DNA of 39,987 nt from Spirogloea muscicola (GCA_009602725.1 WELB01000146.1:63660-103646), one strand, 5' to 3'; shown: positions 23,201 through 34,461, counted from the first letter of the stretch. Numbers and translations are program-made. The notes: generated by a model not told the origin, from the letters alone.

Positions 23201-25688
23201 GCAGTGAGAATCATTGGCTGCGGCAATGAGGGGTCCTGGATGATGTCCACGTTGGGAGCTTCGTTATCCACGATGAGTCTCAAACGCACCTTGACATATG
23301 CCTCCCTTGTAGCCTGCCACACTCATCCAACAGTATAGGGCACTGATCACGGGTCAGCTTCATTACTGCGAATGTAGCTGCATCTACTGCTGCCAAGTAC
23401 AAGATGGCCTCCAGTGTCTTTGAGTATTGGTCCATCTCACGGCTGTGTTGACCAACAGGCGAGTCAGACGGTGTTGTCGCTTGTGCAGCAAACGGGAAAC
23501 TGCTCACTTGGGGAACATCATTGGCTGGAAAATGTAGACCTAAGAACGGCTCCAGGAAATCCTCCTTGAACTCAGAGATGACCTGTTCCAGCAAAGAAGG
23601 CGTTATTACCTCGTCCAAGTGCACTTTGGCTCTTGCAGGCATTTTGTTGCTGTTTGCGAGGAACTTGCAAGACACTGCAGGACGACCTTATGCTATATAT
23701 GCAGAACAAGGACATTACCTCTCCGTGCTGGTCCTCATGAAACCTATAGACCATCACCCTTTCATACCCCGTGAGCGACTTCACCTCCTGTAGAAGCAAA
23801 GCCAGTGCCAAAAGGCGCCACGCATGTAACCTTTAGAAGCTTGCCTTGCTCGAAAACCTGCAAGTGACTCTGTCTCGAGGAGCCTGACAAGGACCACATT
23901 AAGTCAACGTGGAATGAGCTGTTAACCTCCACTATCCTGAGCACAGGTACAAGCGGACACCGGAGGAAATTTACTTGTGCTACTGTGTCAGCAAGCTTCT
24001 GCAGCTCGCCAGGTGCGGTTTGCTGGAGCTTGGTGATACTGGCACTGGCCAGTCCGTGCTTCTCAATTGCACCAGCTTCAAGCTGACCAAGTTCTGCATA
24101 CTCCAGAGAGAACTTCAATCAGGCAGACGTTATAGGGTAACATACAAGTAGCAATGCATTGTAGGCCCCCAAGCTGCGTGTTGTCGTCACTGCTTGCCTC
24201 CTTCAAAGGGCTTGCAAGCTACAATGGTCAAGGATACGGTAAGACCTTCTGGTAAAATTGGCTCGAAGTCAATGACAACTCCTTCTGTTGTCCTGTGGAT
24301 GATGGCATACAATGGTCTTTCTGCACAGTGGGAGGTCAACGAGGTCGTAGCAATGTGAGGTCATTACAGTTACGCACTTAAAATAGGGTGTTGAAATGGC
24401 CCGATGTTTGGTAACAATGCAGCCTGCGTGTCAGTGGCTAACTTGCCGCGCCAGGGCTGCAAGACTATTGCCTGCTCATATGACTTGCAGAGCTGTGCCT
24501 GCGACCCATGCAGAGGCTGTCTACTCACTGTGCAGTGTTGCAGCAACCAAACAGAAGGCCAATACTAGTACGCAAAGCACGCACTTGACTTGGCGGTGGC
24601 CACTTGAAGCGGGTTGACTATGTTCAGGTCTGGAAACGTGAAGGCTCGCCTTAGCAGTTCCGCACTCTGCGGACCCGCCGCCTGAAGGTAAGCATTGAGA
24701 CTATACGCCAAAGGAGAGAGAGTGAAAGCTAGAAATTAGTTTTTTGGTTGAATGTGTCAGTGTATGGGCAGACGACTACTGGTGCCTTATGCCTTGCACC
24801 TTTGGCTCCAACAGGTTCCGAAAGTCTCTGCCAAGCAAGTCATGTGCGTCGACGTCCTCCTCATGGTCCATGAAGTCGTAAATGTTCTTTGCCAGCGCGA
24901 GAATCTGCACATCCGAGGAACTCTCAGGGGCTGTCATTGTCCCCTCTGCACGGCTTGTCGTTCTTTCTGTCTGTCGCGCTCGCAAGCCACATGCGAAACG
25001 TGCTCCGTGAGCTGCTGCAGGGTGACGAAAGCTGCAGCTCTGACATGGGCACGATGGTTAGAAGGGCTGCCAGTTGGACCTTATACTTCTTCGCGTGGAC
25101 CAGCAGGAGGGTCCCAAACCCCTGGATGTAGCCTGGCCGGTGGGCGTGCTGCAGGTAGGCGTGCACATCCGCGCCGTACACTGTGACAGGCGTGTGCTCC
25201 ACCTCCTTCTCCTTGTCGCCGTCCTCTGTGATGACCTAGACGCAGGCACCAGCAGACGAGCTCGACAATCAGCTCACAGGTCGTGGTTGGACACAGTCTG
25301 TGATCACATCAGTGCCAGTGTGCACATGCCTGTCTCTGTGCTTGCGAGCTGCTAAAGTTCGCCTGCCGCGGCTGTGACCAGCAGCTGCAGTTCCCTGCCA
25401 GTGCGGGCTGCATAGCAATGCTCCTGGGGACAAGTGCAAGCTGCTATATGATGAGTGCAACTAGCACTGTGATGCCCACGTCGAAAAGAAGGGTTGTCAC
25501 CAGCTTGACGTCGTTGAGCTCACCTTCCAAGCATTCTGCATGAGCCGGGTCTGCTTCACAGCATGGTACGGGCTGCCGCTTTTGGAGTGCTTGGCCACCC
25601 AGATGGAGGCGTCGACCTCGTCCTGAGGCCGCGCGTAGTTCCTGTGGAAGGTGTACGGGCCGACATTGACCATCACGCCACCGTCCAT
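17204..25688 (-). CDS. PHY: Phytochrome PhyR (PAS-GAF-PHY-PAS-PAS-His kinase)
   Basis: Exons: 25688-25524, 25235-25080, 24904-24800, 24681-24585, 24320-24246, 24093-23975, 23787-23719, 23582-23508, 23313-23187, 22987-22800, 22455-22306, 22105-22031, 21912-21735, 21501-21362, 21190-21104, 20751-20584, 20245-19997, 19844-19650, 19373-19243, 19074-18924, 18782-18679, 18457-18337, 18108-17807, 17495-17204. They sum to 3519 nt (1172 aa), a usual phytochrome length, with the frame intact. Domain order matches PhyL. Key residues are Cys334 in GCHKEY (bilin), NDVPQ in GAF, PRYSF in the PHY tongue, H899 in HEISSPL, N1017 in NFARNAV, D1050 in DSGKG, and GLGLG. The tail after the kinase is about 55 residues and holds the GEWS motif shared with PhyL. 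The ATG at 25688 is the first in frame; the frame is open upstream to an N at 25831, so a longer N-terminus is possible. Expected role: red/far-red photoreceptor kinase. Confidence 0.92.
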
Positions 25689-26624
25689 GGCGGCTGGAGC
25701 AGGGCCCGCCCGCCCCGCCCGGCTCTCCCAGAGCAAGCTCGCCCGGCCCTCCGTCTGGCCCGGGCCTGCCTCGGGGGCCTCCCGCGTCGGAGGAAGAAAA
25801 CGGCGCAATGCGAGCCGCCACGCTGCCTGCNGCAGCTTGCTCCTAGTGAAAAGGTTGGATGGCTTCCCCGCTCTTCCTGGCCAGGTACTTGACTGCCGTA
25901 GCTCTCCTCACAACATTTTATATGTTCACACATCAGAGCCTCTGTATAGGAGTTGCTTACCCTCTGTTGGCTTCAACAAGCTTCTAAAGCACTAATGAGG
26001 CTGCTCCGCTGGCCAGGCCACCTTGTCATAAGAGTGCAAGCAGGCAGTTAGCCGGGAGAAGGTGCTGCGCACCGATGAGGTCGGACAGGGTCTTGATGAG
26101 CCGCGGCTTCATCGTCTTGATAACCGTCTCCTTCTTCATGCGCAGCACCTCCAGGTGCCTCGTGGCCAGCTTGGAGGCCTGGCCCTGGCCAGGCGCCCTC
26201 GGCTGTGCCGGCGTCGTCGCCGACGGCGTCGCCGGCAGTGCATCCATCGCCGTGTCGGGGGTCGCCTGCCAGGACTCTTCCCAATGAGCACGCCGGTCGC
26301 CACACCAGGGCTACTATTTGCAGCTGAGGACTGAGCGTCACTAGGAACTATGCAAAGAGCTCAGCAAAATTCAAAGAGCTCAGCAAAGCCGCCGGCCGTG
26401 AAGCCCCAGGGCTCGCCATGGTCGCCACGACACGGCAGAGCGTGGCGTGGCCAACGACCAGAAGCACCAGCTTGCCAATGCCAAGGTCTGCGGGCGTGGG
26501 CCTCACCATCGGAGCGTCAGGCGCAGGTCCTCGCACCACTCCACGAATTTGCACACGCACGCGGTAAGAGAAGACGGAATCGCGCGACACGGATCACTGA
26601 GCCGAAGCGGCCAGCCGCCAAGTT

Positions 26625-26659
<35 letters not shown>

Positions 26660-26915
26660 AGCTGCGACGCTGCAGGCGTCAGCTGCCGTGGTGGCCGGTC
26701 AGCTGGCGGCGTGCGCCTCGCCGCCTTCCAGGGGCCTCGGAGGCTGCAGCGGCAACCATGTCACGTGAGCCCCGAGCGGCCTGCGCGGCCGCGGCTAACG
26801 CAAGCGACGGGGCGTCGCCGCTACTCATCTGGAGGCAAGGAGGACTGAGCGTGCCAGGAGACGGACAGGGCCTGCGGTAGTGCAAAGCAGAGCACTCGTG
26901 GGGTGAGACGCAGTG
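25689..26915. promoter_or_regulatory. Divergent promoter region between PhyR and CPSF73
   Basis: PhyR runs left and CPSF73 runs right from this spacer, so it must hold both promoters and 5' untranslated regions. It includes an N (25831) inside a CTGC-N-GCAG palindrome, and a GCC run at about 26620-26660. I cannot point to a TATA box or a light-response element with confidence. Large open frames here on both strands reflect GC-rich composition. Confidence 0.5.
26073..26247 (-). other. Possible unassigned minus-strand exon
   Basis: From an ATG at 26247 a 59-residue frame ends in a basic helix-like stretch, HLEVLRMKKETVIKTMK then PRLIKTLSDLI, directly followed by a good donor (G/GTGCGC). The composition is more protein-like than the low-complexity frames around it. 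It could be an upstream exon of PhyR, although the phase to the acceptor near 25842 does not match as assembled and an N lies between. It could also be the start of an unrelated short gene, or chance. I do not recognise the sequence. Confidence 0.25.
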
Positions 26916-29900
26916 ATGTCGAAGCGCGAGGGCGGCGCGCTGGAGGGTGGCGAGGACAAGATGGAGATCATTCCGCTAGGAGCTGGCAGCGAGGTCGGGC
27001 GCTCCTGTGTCTATCTCACGTACAAGGGCAAGCACCTGCTGGTCAGTACAGAAGCCTAAACCCCAACCTAAACCACAACCCTAGACCCCAGCATTTGACA
27101 TCCAAAGCCCGGAGCCTCCTCTCATTAGCGAATTACAAGCAGGAACCTGCTCGTAAGTACAGAGATTCTTACTGACTCCGTAATCCAGGTAATCAAACTC
27201 GTACTCTAGAACCTAGATATCGTACAGCAAGGCCTGGTGAATGTCACAGGTCGTTAAGACTGCAGCAAATCTCGTCTCTCCGCAATGACTGTCTGGTGCT
27301 CTTAGTTGGGCTGCTACCGCTCCAGCAGTTGTAGTGGCAACCCTTGTGCATGTCAATAAGCACGTTGTGAGATTGTGGGATCCGTATCTGAAGTCTGGAT
27401 ACTGGACTTAGCCCCTTAAAGTAGATCCAGAACTCAGGAATGCAGGGAAAAAGCTGGTCTCTTGTGGTCAGGCCCTCTGCTGCCGCTACGATTGACTTGT
27501 CAGCATAGTGTTTGTCGTTGCAATTCACGCGTCATTGCAGACGAACTTTTGACACTTCTACCCGAGGATGTTGCATGCACTTAGCCAGCTGCTGCATGAG
27601 TCCTGTCAGCAATGTCTGCTGACGCTCTTGTCATGTTATGCTAGCTTGCGCTTCTTGTGGTCTAATGGCGGCTGATTCTTACTAATATCAGCAACAAGTT
27701 GTGACCTCCAGTTTGATTGCGGCATACACCCAGCATACTCGGGCATGGCGGGCCTCCCATTCTTTGATGAGATTGACCCCTCGGTGGTCGACGTTCTCCT
27801 TGTTACGCAGTCAGTGCCCAGCCTTGCATTTGAAGCTCTTGCTTACTGTCATGCTGCCTCCACTAGCATAGGCAGTGCGGCTGCTGCGGGTGCAAGCTCT
27901 TTCACCGCACTCCGCCCCTTGCATAGTCTTCCTCAAGGTTCTGCACATTGCTGCACACCTTACCTTCCTTCATGTCACGATGTTGCAGCTTCCACTTAGA
28001 TCATGCTGCATCTTTACCCTACTTCCTCCGTAAGGTAATAATCTCAAAGAGCCTGCTTGGAATATACAAGAATCGCTACGTGCTAGCTCAGGCATCCAGG
28101 ATTGTGTGCTCAGCGAGCTCTTTGTGTAGTCACAAAACACACAAGCTTTCGAAATGTTTCACTAATGGCACGAAGTCATCATATTGAAATAGCAAGCTCC
28201 TGCTTACGTGTTGCCAAGCATGACCAATTACCATGCTACAGACGTCCTTCAAGGGCAGAGTCTTCATGACCCATGCAACGAAGGCTGTTTACAAGTTGCT
28301 GTTGTCGGACTTCATCAAGGTCAGCAAAGTTTCAGCGGAAGACAGCCTCTTTGATGAAAGCGACATACTCAAAAGTATGGAGAAGATTGAGGTATGCACA
28401 GGTCCTCACCATATCAATTGACCTGCCCAAAGAACCACTCATTTGATCTCTCCAAGTGGTTGCGCTGCGCGAAATAGCCTGTTACTTCAACAGCACGAGT
28501 ACCATGTCACTGTATGTGGCTGACTGTCAGCAGAGTCAACAGAAGAGATCTTCTGGCTTCTGGTCAGAAGCCAGAAGAGACAGTCAACAGAATCAAGTTG
28601 AAGATTTTTGTTCCTACCTTGCATATGAAGAATGGGCTTTTAGTCAGAGCGTGTTGACAGTGTACGTATCTCTGCATCATGTTTTTGTAGGTCATAGACT
28701 TTCATCAGAGCATGGAAGTCAATGGGATCAAATTCTGGTGTTATACAGCCGGACATGTCTTGGGTGCAGCCATGTTCATGGTAGACATTGCTGGAATCCG
28801 TGTCCTGTATACTGGGGATTATTCCAGAGAAGAAGATCGACACCTACGTGCTGCTGAGCTCCCTCCTTTCTCACCAGAGGTTTGCATAATTGGTCAGTGC
28901 TGATGGTCAGACACAATCATAAGACGCTGTGCATATCATATGGAAGTCCTATCTAGACTGTTGTAAGGCTCCTGATTCCACCACCACAAGTACCTCTGGT
29001 TCCAAATACTTTTCAATAAGCAGTTTAGCCACTAGTCTGACTTGTATTCAGCAGTATCTGCCTGCCTTTCGCCGTGGCCCTTCCTTGAGCACGGCAGTGG
29101 CAGCGATGTCTGAAGGAAGATTGGCTCCAGTAAGATGACTTTGCTGATGCTTTCGTTGCAACTTCTGGGTCGTCACCAGAATCCACTTACGGCGTTCAAG
29201 TCCATGCACCAAGACGAGATAGGGAGCGAAGATTCACGGACGTTATCTCACAGACTGTGCTGAATGGTGGGAGGGTGCTGATACCTGCTTTTGCCTTAGG
29301 GAGGGCTCAGGAGCTGCTCCTCATCTTGGATGAGTACTGGGCAGCTCACCCTGAGCTCCATCAAGTTCCCATCTACTATGCGTGAGTATGACTTCAGGAA
29401 CTTGATGGTGGCGGAGTGTAACTGCAGAGGAAAAACTCTTAATAAGCACCTGCAAGATTGAATTTGCAGTTGTTAAGCTCAGGATTGACCCGTCATTGCT
29501 GCTGCACTTGGTATTGGCATGAATAATGCCCACGCTATTTTCCCATGTTGCTATGGCCACACGGACTTACACCTCTATGCATCTGCTTCTGACCAGTTCC
29601 CCATTGGCGAAGAAGTGCATGGCTGTGTACCAGACTTATATAAACTCAATGAACGACAACATACGGCAGAAATTTGAAATATCAAACCCCTTCAACTTCA
29701 AGCACATACAGAGCCTCAAGTCGATTGAACACTTTAAGGACACTGGACCTTCGGTCGTGATGGCCAGTCCTGGCGGCTTGCAGAGCGGCCTCTCTCGGCA
29801 GCTCTTTGACACTTGGTGCCAAGTATGATATCCCCGTCAACCCTCACTCATCTTGCACTTCAAGCAAATGCAGCAGTTCGTATGCGTGGTGAAGGCATCA

Positions 29901-32089
29901 TCCTGCACTTGGCACTTGAATCGATTGAAACAATAGTGAAGCCTATAACCTGACTTATCTCTTGTTTCCCGTGTATTTCATGTTCTGTTGGATTCCATTG
30001 TCTTCATGATTATGGTCTCCGGCGATATCAGGACAAAAGAAACGCTGTTGTTGTTCCCGGTTATGTTGTGGAAGGAACTTTGGCCAAAACTATACTGCAC
30101 GAGCCCAAGGAGATCACACTCTCTAGTGGCAAGGTAGTCCCTCTTCGGATGAGAGTCCACTACATCTCCTTCTCTGCTCATGCGGACTTTCTGCAAACAA
30201 GCGACTTCCTGGAGCAATTGAGGCCACCTAATGTGATCCTAGTCCATGGTGAAGCCAACGAGATGGGCAGACTGAAGGTCTGTGCATATTTGAGCTGCAG
30301 CAGATCCATCCATTGTTCTTGAAGCTTTATTGTTTCAGTGTTTCATGGGGGACACCACGGCAGGTGTAATTTGTCCAATGCTTCTGAGACCTTTATCAGT
30401 GCATAAAATCGTCTAGTGTGGTCACGTCTGGATCTTTGTCAACTGTGGTAGACCTCCTCCATGACAGGGCAAGTTGGTAACGCAATTTGAGAAAAGGGAG
30501 ACCAAAATCTTGACACCCAAGAATTGTCAGACTGTGGAGTTGTTCTTCAAGGGGGAGAAGACTGCCAAGGGAGTCGGCAGACTGGCAGATGTGACGCCAA
30601 AAGAGGGCACCATCATTAGCGGCTTGCTTGTCAAGAAGGGTTTCAGGTATAGATTCTTCAAGCATTCAAATGAGCGACATCTACCCATTCTCACACACTT
30701 GTTGCTAATGTGATCTTGCACTAGCATGCCAAGCCTCCATGATACATGGATCAAATACTATCCTAATGTATCTGGAGTGTCCTTCATAGTTGCCTGATCA
30801 ACTTTTGTTGGCTGGTATGATGGATTGACGAGGAACATCGTGAGTGGGCTCTGTCATTGTCCTGCAGCTACCAGATCATGGCGCCTGAGGACTTACAAAC
30901 CTACACGCAGCTGTCAACCGGCCGAGTCACTCAGCGTCAATCCGTGCCCTATTCAGGGTCCTTCACAGGTGTGCAACTGAAGCACTCGAGGCTGAGGAAG
31001 GCAGCTTAAGAGCACCAACCCAGCTATAATGGCTGCAACCGTGGCTGAGAATGGTGTCACTTGATTTTCATAAAGAATACCACATGGCAATCAATTGGAG
31101 AGAATTTAATCGGCATCTTTCCTTTATGCACCAAGCATCAATGCCTGAATACTGAGGCCACAAGATCAAAATCTGCAGATGTTGTAGGTGTAAGGCAGGC
31201 ATAATTTGTCAGCATCATTGGCAAGGTTTACAGTAGACAAAATTACAGGAACGTTTAGTTGCTTTTAGTTGCAAATAGCTCAATTGTCAACTCTTGTGTG
31301 CTTGTGTGTTCTGCCCTTGGCTCGTTGCAGTGCTCAAGTATCGGCTGCAACAGATGTTCGAGGGCGTGGAGGAAGTGGCCAAAGCTGAGCTGCCAACAAT
31401 TCAAGTCCTTGACAATGTGACAGGTAGAGGAGCTCATGTGTAGCTTCCATGCTTGTGGATTACCTCAGTCCAAAACAAGCAGCTCATTTGTTGCCTTGAT
31501 TGCCCATGTCAATCCACAGTTCGCAATCACCTCCATTGAATGCGCACTTTTTACTGTATCTATGTCTGAGATGGTTGTACCTTAAAAGCAGCCACATGAA
31601 CTTGGCTGACCTTCTATGCTCCGTGCTCCATTCTCGTGATGTATATGCATGACAAGGTGCTGATGTCACTTCGTTGATTTGATAATACCAGTTGCACATG
31701 CTAGCAGTGAGAATGTCATTCTGAATTGGGAGTCGGACCCCACCAGCGACATGATAGCAGACTCGGTGGTTGCGACCATTATGCACCTCAACACGCAGTC
31801 GGCAAGGTTGACAGCGAGCAGTAGTGATGAAAGCGTGCAGTTGGAGGAGCTGGGAGGCATGAAGGAGGTTGGGATTGTGAAGGAGCTCCTGGCGGGAATT
31901 TATGGGCGGGAGAATGTGCAGGAAGGCCCTGAAGAGCTGCGGGTGAGTGTGGACGGCGTCATTGCGGTCGTTGCAAGGATGGGCAGCGGCGGCATGAAGC
32001 AGGTGACGTGCTCGGACGAAGGGCTGAGGAGCCGCATCAGCCTCGCCCTCAAGCGCATCCACACCGCCTTGCACCCCCTCAAGCTGTGA
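26916..32089 (+). CDS. CPSF73: CPSF73-I, pre-mRNA 3'-end processing endonuclease
   Basis: Exons: 26916-27041, 27712-27809, 27989-28034, 28242-28391, 28691-28892, 29180-29381, 29597-29822, 30032-30277, 30468-30646, 30868-30968, 31331-31423, 31692-32089. They give 688 residues (about 690 in land plants) with no frame break. It is the metallo-beta-lactamase/beta-CASP nuclease that cuts pre-mRNA at the poly(A) site within the CPSF complex in the nucleus. The N-terminus reads [14 protein letters not shown]. Zinc ligands are visible as HFHLDH (75-80), H162 in TAGHVLGA, D183 in [10 protein letters not shown]400 in SAHAD and H422 in VHGEAN, all conserved. The beta-CASP domain is marked by [13 protein letters not shown] and [10 protein letters not shown]. 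The C-terminal domain (from about residue 557) aligns with plant CPSF73-I through [17 protein letters not shown]. Several donors are GTC-type. All catalytic residues are present, so the gene looks functional. Confidence 0.96.
27056..27100. repeat. Telomere-like C-strand repeats in CPSF73 intron 1
   Basis: CCTAAACCCCAACCTAAACC and CAACCCTAGACCCC units, a degenerate form of CCCTAAA, start about 15 bases after the exon 1 donor. This is another interstitial telomeric stretch inside an intron, as in the methyltransferase gene. Confidence 0.65.
28534..28592. repeat. Fold-back in CPSF73 intron 4 flanked by direct repeats
   Basis: A perfect 14-bp inverted repeat (TCTTCTGGCTTCTG, GT spacer, then its complement) lies at 28549-28578. 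AGTCAACAGAA occurs at 28534-28544 and again at 28582-28592. It could be a tiny fold-back insertion with a target-site duplication, or a chance hairpin. Confidence 0.6.
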
Positions 32090-32439
32090 TTGAGGATCGA
32101 GATCAATTAGCACCTTCTTGCCACCCGACCAAGCACGTGATCTGAACAGTCTGCAGCCTGACATTTCCACGCTCTGCTGTAGAGAGTGAAATCTGCCCTA
32201 GGCTATCTGTTGTTGCTCTATTACAAGCATTATGCCAGAAGGTAGTCATGTCCTTGTTACAGCTGCACTGCTGAGACTGTCCACCACCTGCGCTTTCAGA
32301 TTAAGCGTCCAAAATGATCAGCCACCCTTCAATACATGCTACTTGCAAGTGAGCAAATAGAAGTGATGAAAGCTCCACATGCAATCTCGGTCTCTAGTAC
32401 CACACACGTGCCTTTCTAGGACACTTCAGAAGAGTTTCC

Positions 32440-32960
32440 CAAAAATGCCCACAGCCGTGTGGACGGCTTCCCAACAAGCAGGGCTTGGTCGAGGTGTCGT
32501 CTCCGTTATGCTCGATCGCAGTACACGCGCTAGAGCCGGAGCTGTGGGCAGTCCAGCGAAGAACAGCACTTGCAAAGTGAGGCGATGGTTGTGAGAGGCC
32601 AGAGCCAGCAGCAGCAGCGGAGAGCAGGAGCGCAGTGCGCGTACAGTGAGAGGGAGGCCTAAGCAAGCCAGTAGAGTTGTAAGAACAACCAAGATGGTCA
32701 TATGAGGGGCTAAGTTACTTAGCGGCTGGAGGGAGAGCGAGAGACTCTTCCAGTACAGCATCGGGCAACCTCCGTTGACCTGGTCATCAACTGGACGCTT
32801 CAGGCAGTCTACTTCTGGGCAGGCCTGTCGCAGCGTGAGTCGCTTTGTGCTTCAACGCTTTTCTGGCCCCTTCGGACTTGGTTCTTCCTTAGAAGAGGGC
32901 GATGGCAGTAGTTGGCCAGCCCAGAAATGAAATGAAGAGACTTCGACGGGGCCAGGACGC
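32440..32960. mobile_element. Retroelement end fragments upstream of PFD6
   Basis: A hairpin-module variant lies at 32582-32604 (GGCGATGGTTGTGAGAGGCC). An inverted GGCCCCTTCGGACTTGGTTC stretch (32864-32883) is immediately followed by a direct module (GGGCGATGGCAGTAGTTGGCC, then GACTTCGACGGGGCC, 32896-32955). These match the arms of the unit at 15.0-15.9 kb. Short broken pieces; no coding remnant is recognisable. Confidence 0.45.
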
Positions 32961-33266
32961 TGCAGCATACAGCGACTCAAGTGGCCAGTGAGTGTGAAAT
33001 ATCCCCTGGAACGGCCAGAAAAGGTGAGAAACGGCTCTCCAATGCAATGGCGATGGGATGTCTCTTAGAGGCTTGGTGGCGCAACGAGCCAGTCGGGGGA
33101 GGCTTCGACGGGGTGCCCCAGGCGGGCGGGCGAGGGGCGGGTCCCCGCAGCGACGGCGCGAGACCGCGGCGGCCATCAAAATCTAACGGTGGGACCCGGC
33201 ACCGGATCGTTTCGAGCACAGCGAGCGGCACCCGCTCGCGGCGCCGCGGGCCTCGCGGCGGCGGCC

Positions 33267-34457
33267 ATGGCGGCGGCCGCCGCGCGGGAGNAACCCTGCC
33301 CCGTCCGCCGTCGCCGCCAGCGCCGGCGCTGCCGCTGCGGTGGGGAACTGACTTGGGACGGCCCTCGCACGCCGCGGCGTTCGCTCCTTCGCCGGCGGCG
33401 GTGGCGGCGGCGGCGGCGGGGCAGACATAGCGCGGAACCACCAGATGCGCAAGCAGTACACCATCCAGCATGGCGAGAACGACATGGTGCAGAAGGTGGG
33501 CCGCAGCCGGCCCAGGCCCTTCACCGTGACACTGTGAAGCCTCTGAGCTCTCGACCGTCAGACCATGGAACCCATATGATAGCCGTGGCTGCCGCGGCGG
33601 CGGCCAGGAGCTGGAGCTTCTGGAGGACGACGCGGCGGTGTACAAGCTCATCGGGCCGGTGCTGGTGCGACAGGACCTGGTGGAGGCGCGCGCCAACGTG
33701 GCCAAGCGCATCGAGTACATCACGGCGGAGCAGTGAGAGCCAGCCCCTCGATATCCTTTCCTCGACTTGAGGCGACGACGCCCATAGCTGAGGGCGCCCA
33801 CCTGCCAGCCACGCCTACGGGCCACTCGAGGACGTCTTGTTCGGTGCCCAACAGGAATCACTAGCCAGGCAGCCTCATACCAGCAACTGGCTGGCTGGTC
33901 AAGGGTGCCTCACTTCTAGGGGCAGAGCTTGGACGCGCTGCAGACTTACTGCTGCATGCTTGAACAAGTGTAGCTTGCCACAGTGTAGTCTGGAGGACCT
34001 TAATCTAGTCGGCTAGTAAATTCGCTTGATCTTTGCGAAGCTGTCATTGACGTGCAGACTCACGTCCCCCCCAATCACTGCCGCTCTGCTGGCACAGGAA
34101 GCGGCTTGATGCTACGCTGAAGCAGCTGGAGGAAAGGCAAGACACAAAGCGAGACGAGGTGGGTCAGTTAGAGATCAAGCATACAGTGCCACGGGTGGCA
34201 GCAGCAATGACAGCTAGACAACAGCACGACTGGCTAGCTGGCCATGCTGGCTATGCTAGCTGGCTATGGAGCCCTTGCACTGGCGCTCATATAGACCTGC
34301 ACTTGCGCTGGTGCCCTCTGCACTGCCGTACTGGCTGGAAGCAGATAAGCAAGATAAGCGAATGCCTCTTCTGGTGCCGGTGCTGTGTCATGTGCAGGTG
34401 CTGAGAGTCCAGGGACGGCTACAGCAGATGCAAGGGCCGCAGCCGATGCAAGCCTGA
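33267..34457 (+). CDS. PFD6: Prefoldin subunit 6 (N-terminus obscured by an N)
   Basis: Exons 33425-33495, 33608-33732, 34098-34158 and 34398-34457 join in frame. They give IARNHQMRKQYTIQHGEND, ELELLEDDAAVYKLIGPVLV with RQDLVEARANVAKRIEYITA, QKRLDATLKQLEERQ, and a C-terminus VLRVQGRLQQMQGPQ. This is the beta-type prefoldin fold (two coiled-coil helices around a central hairpin). Prefoldin is the cytosolic hexamer that passes unfolded actin and tubulin to the chaperonin CCT. The first exon should hold about 30 residues. An ATG at 33267 begins an alanine-rich run that meets an N at 33291 before a GC-rich stretch, so the start exon is incomplete or misassembled here. It lies in the same orientation as CPSF73, 1.2 kb downstream. 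Confidence 0.9.
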
Positions 34458-34461
34458 CGTC

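Noticed and set aside
26350-26880. 176-codon plus-strand frame upstream of CPSF73
   Set aside because: It is low in complexity with a proline run from the GCC repeat, and has no homology I recognise. It is probably promoter or leader sequence.
27244-27528. 94-codon minus-strand frame in CPSF73 intron 1
   Set aside because: Transposase-like composition was considered, but no motif could be recognised.
31484-32170. 228-codon minus-strand frame
   Set aside because: It is antisense to the last CPSF73 exon, which is clearly coding on the plus strand.
32977-33861. 294-codon minus-strand frame over PFD6
   Set aside because: It is a GC-rich shadow; the plus strand carries recognisable prefoldin exons in the same place.
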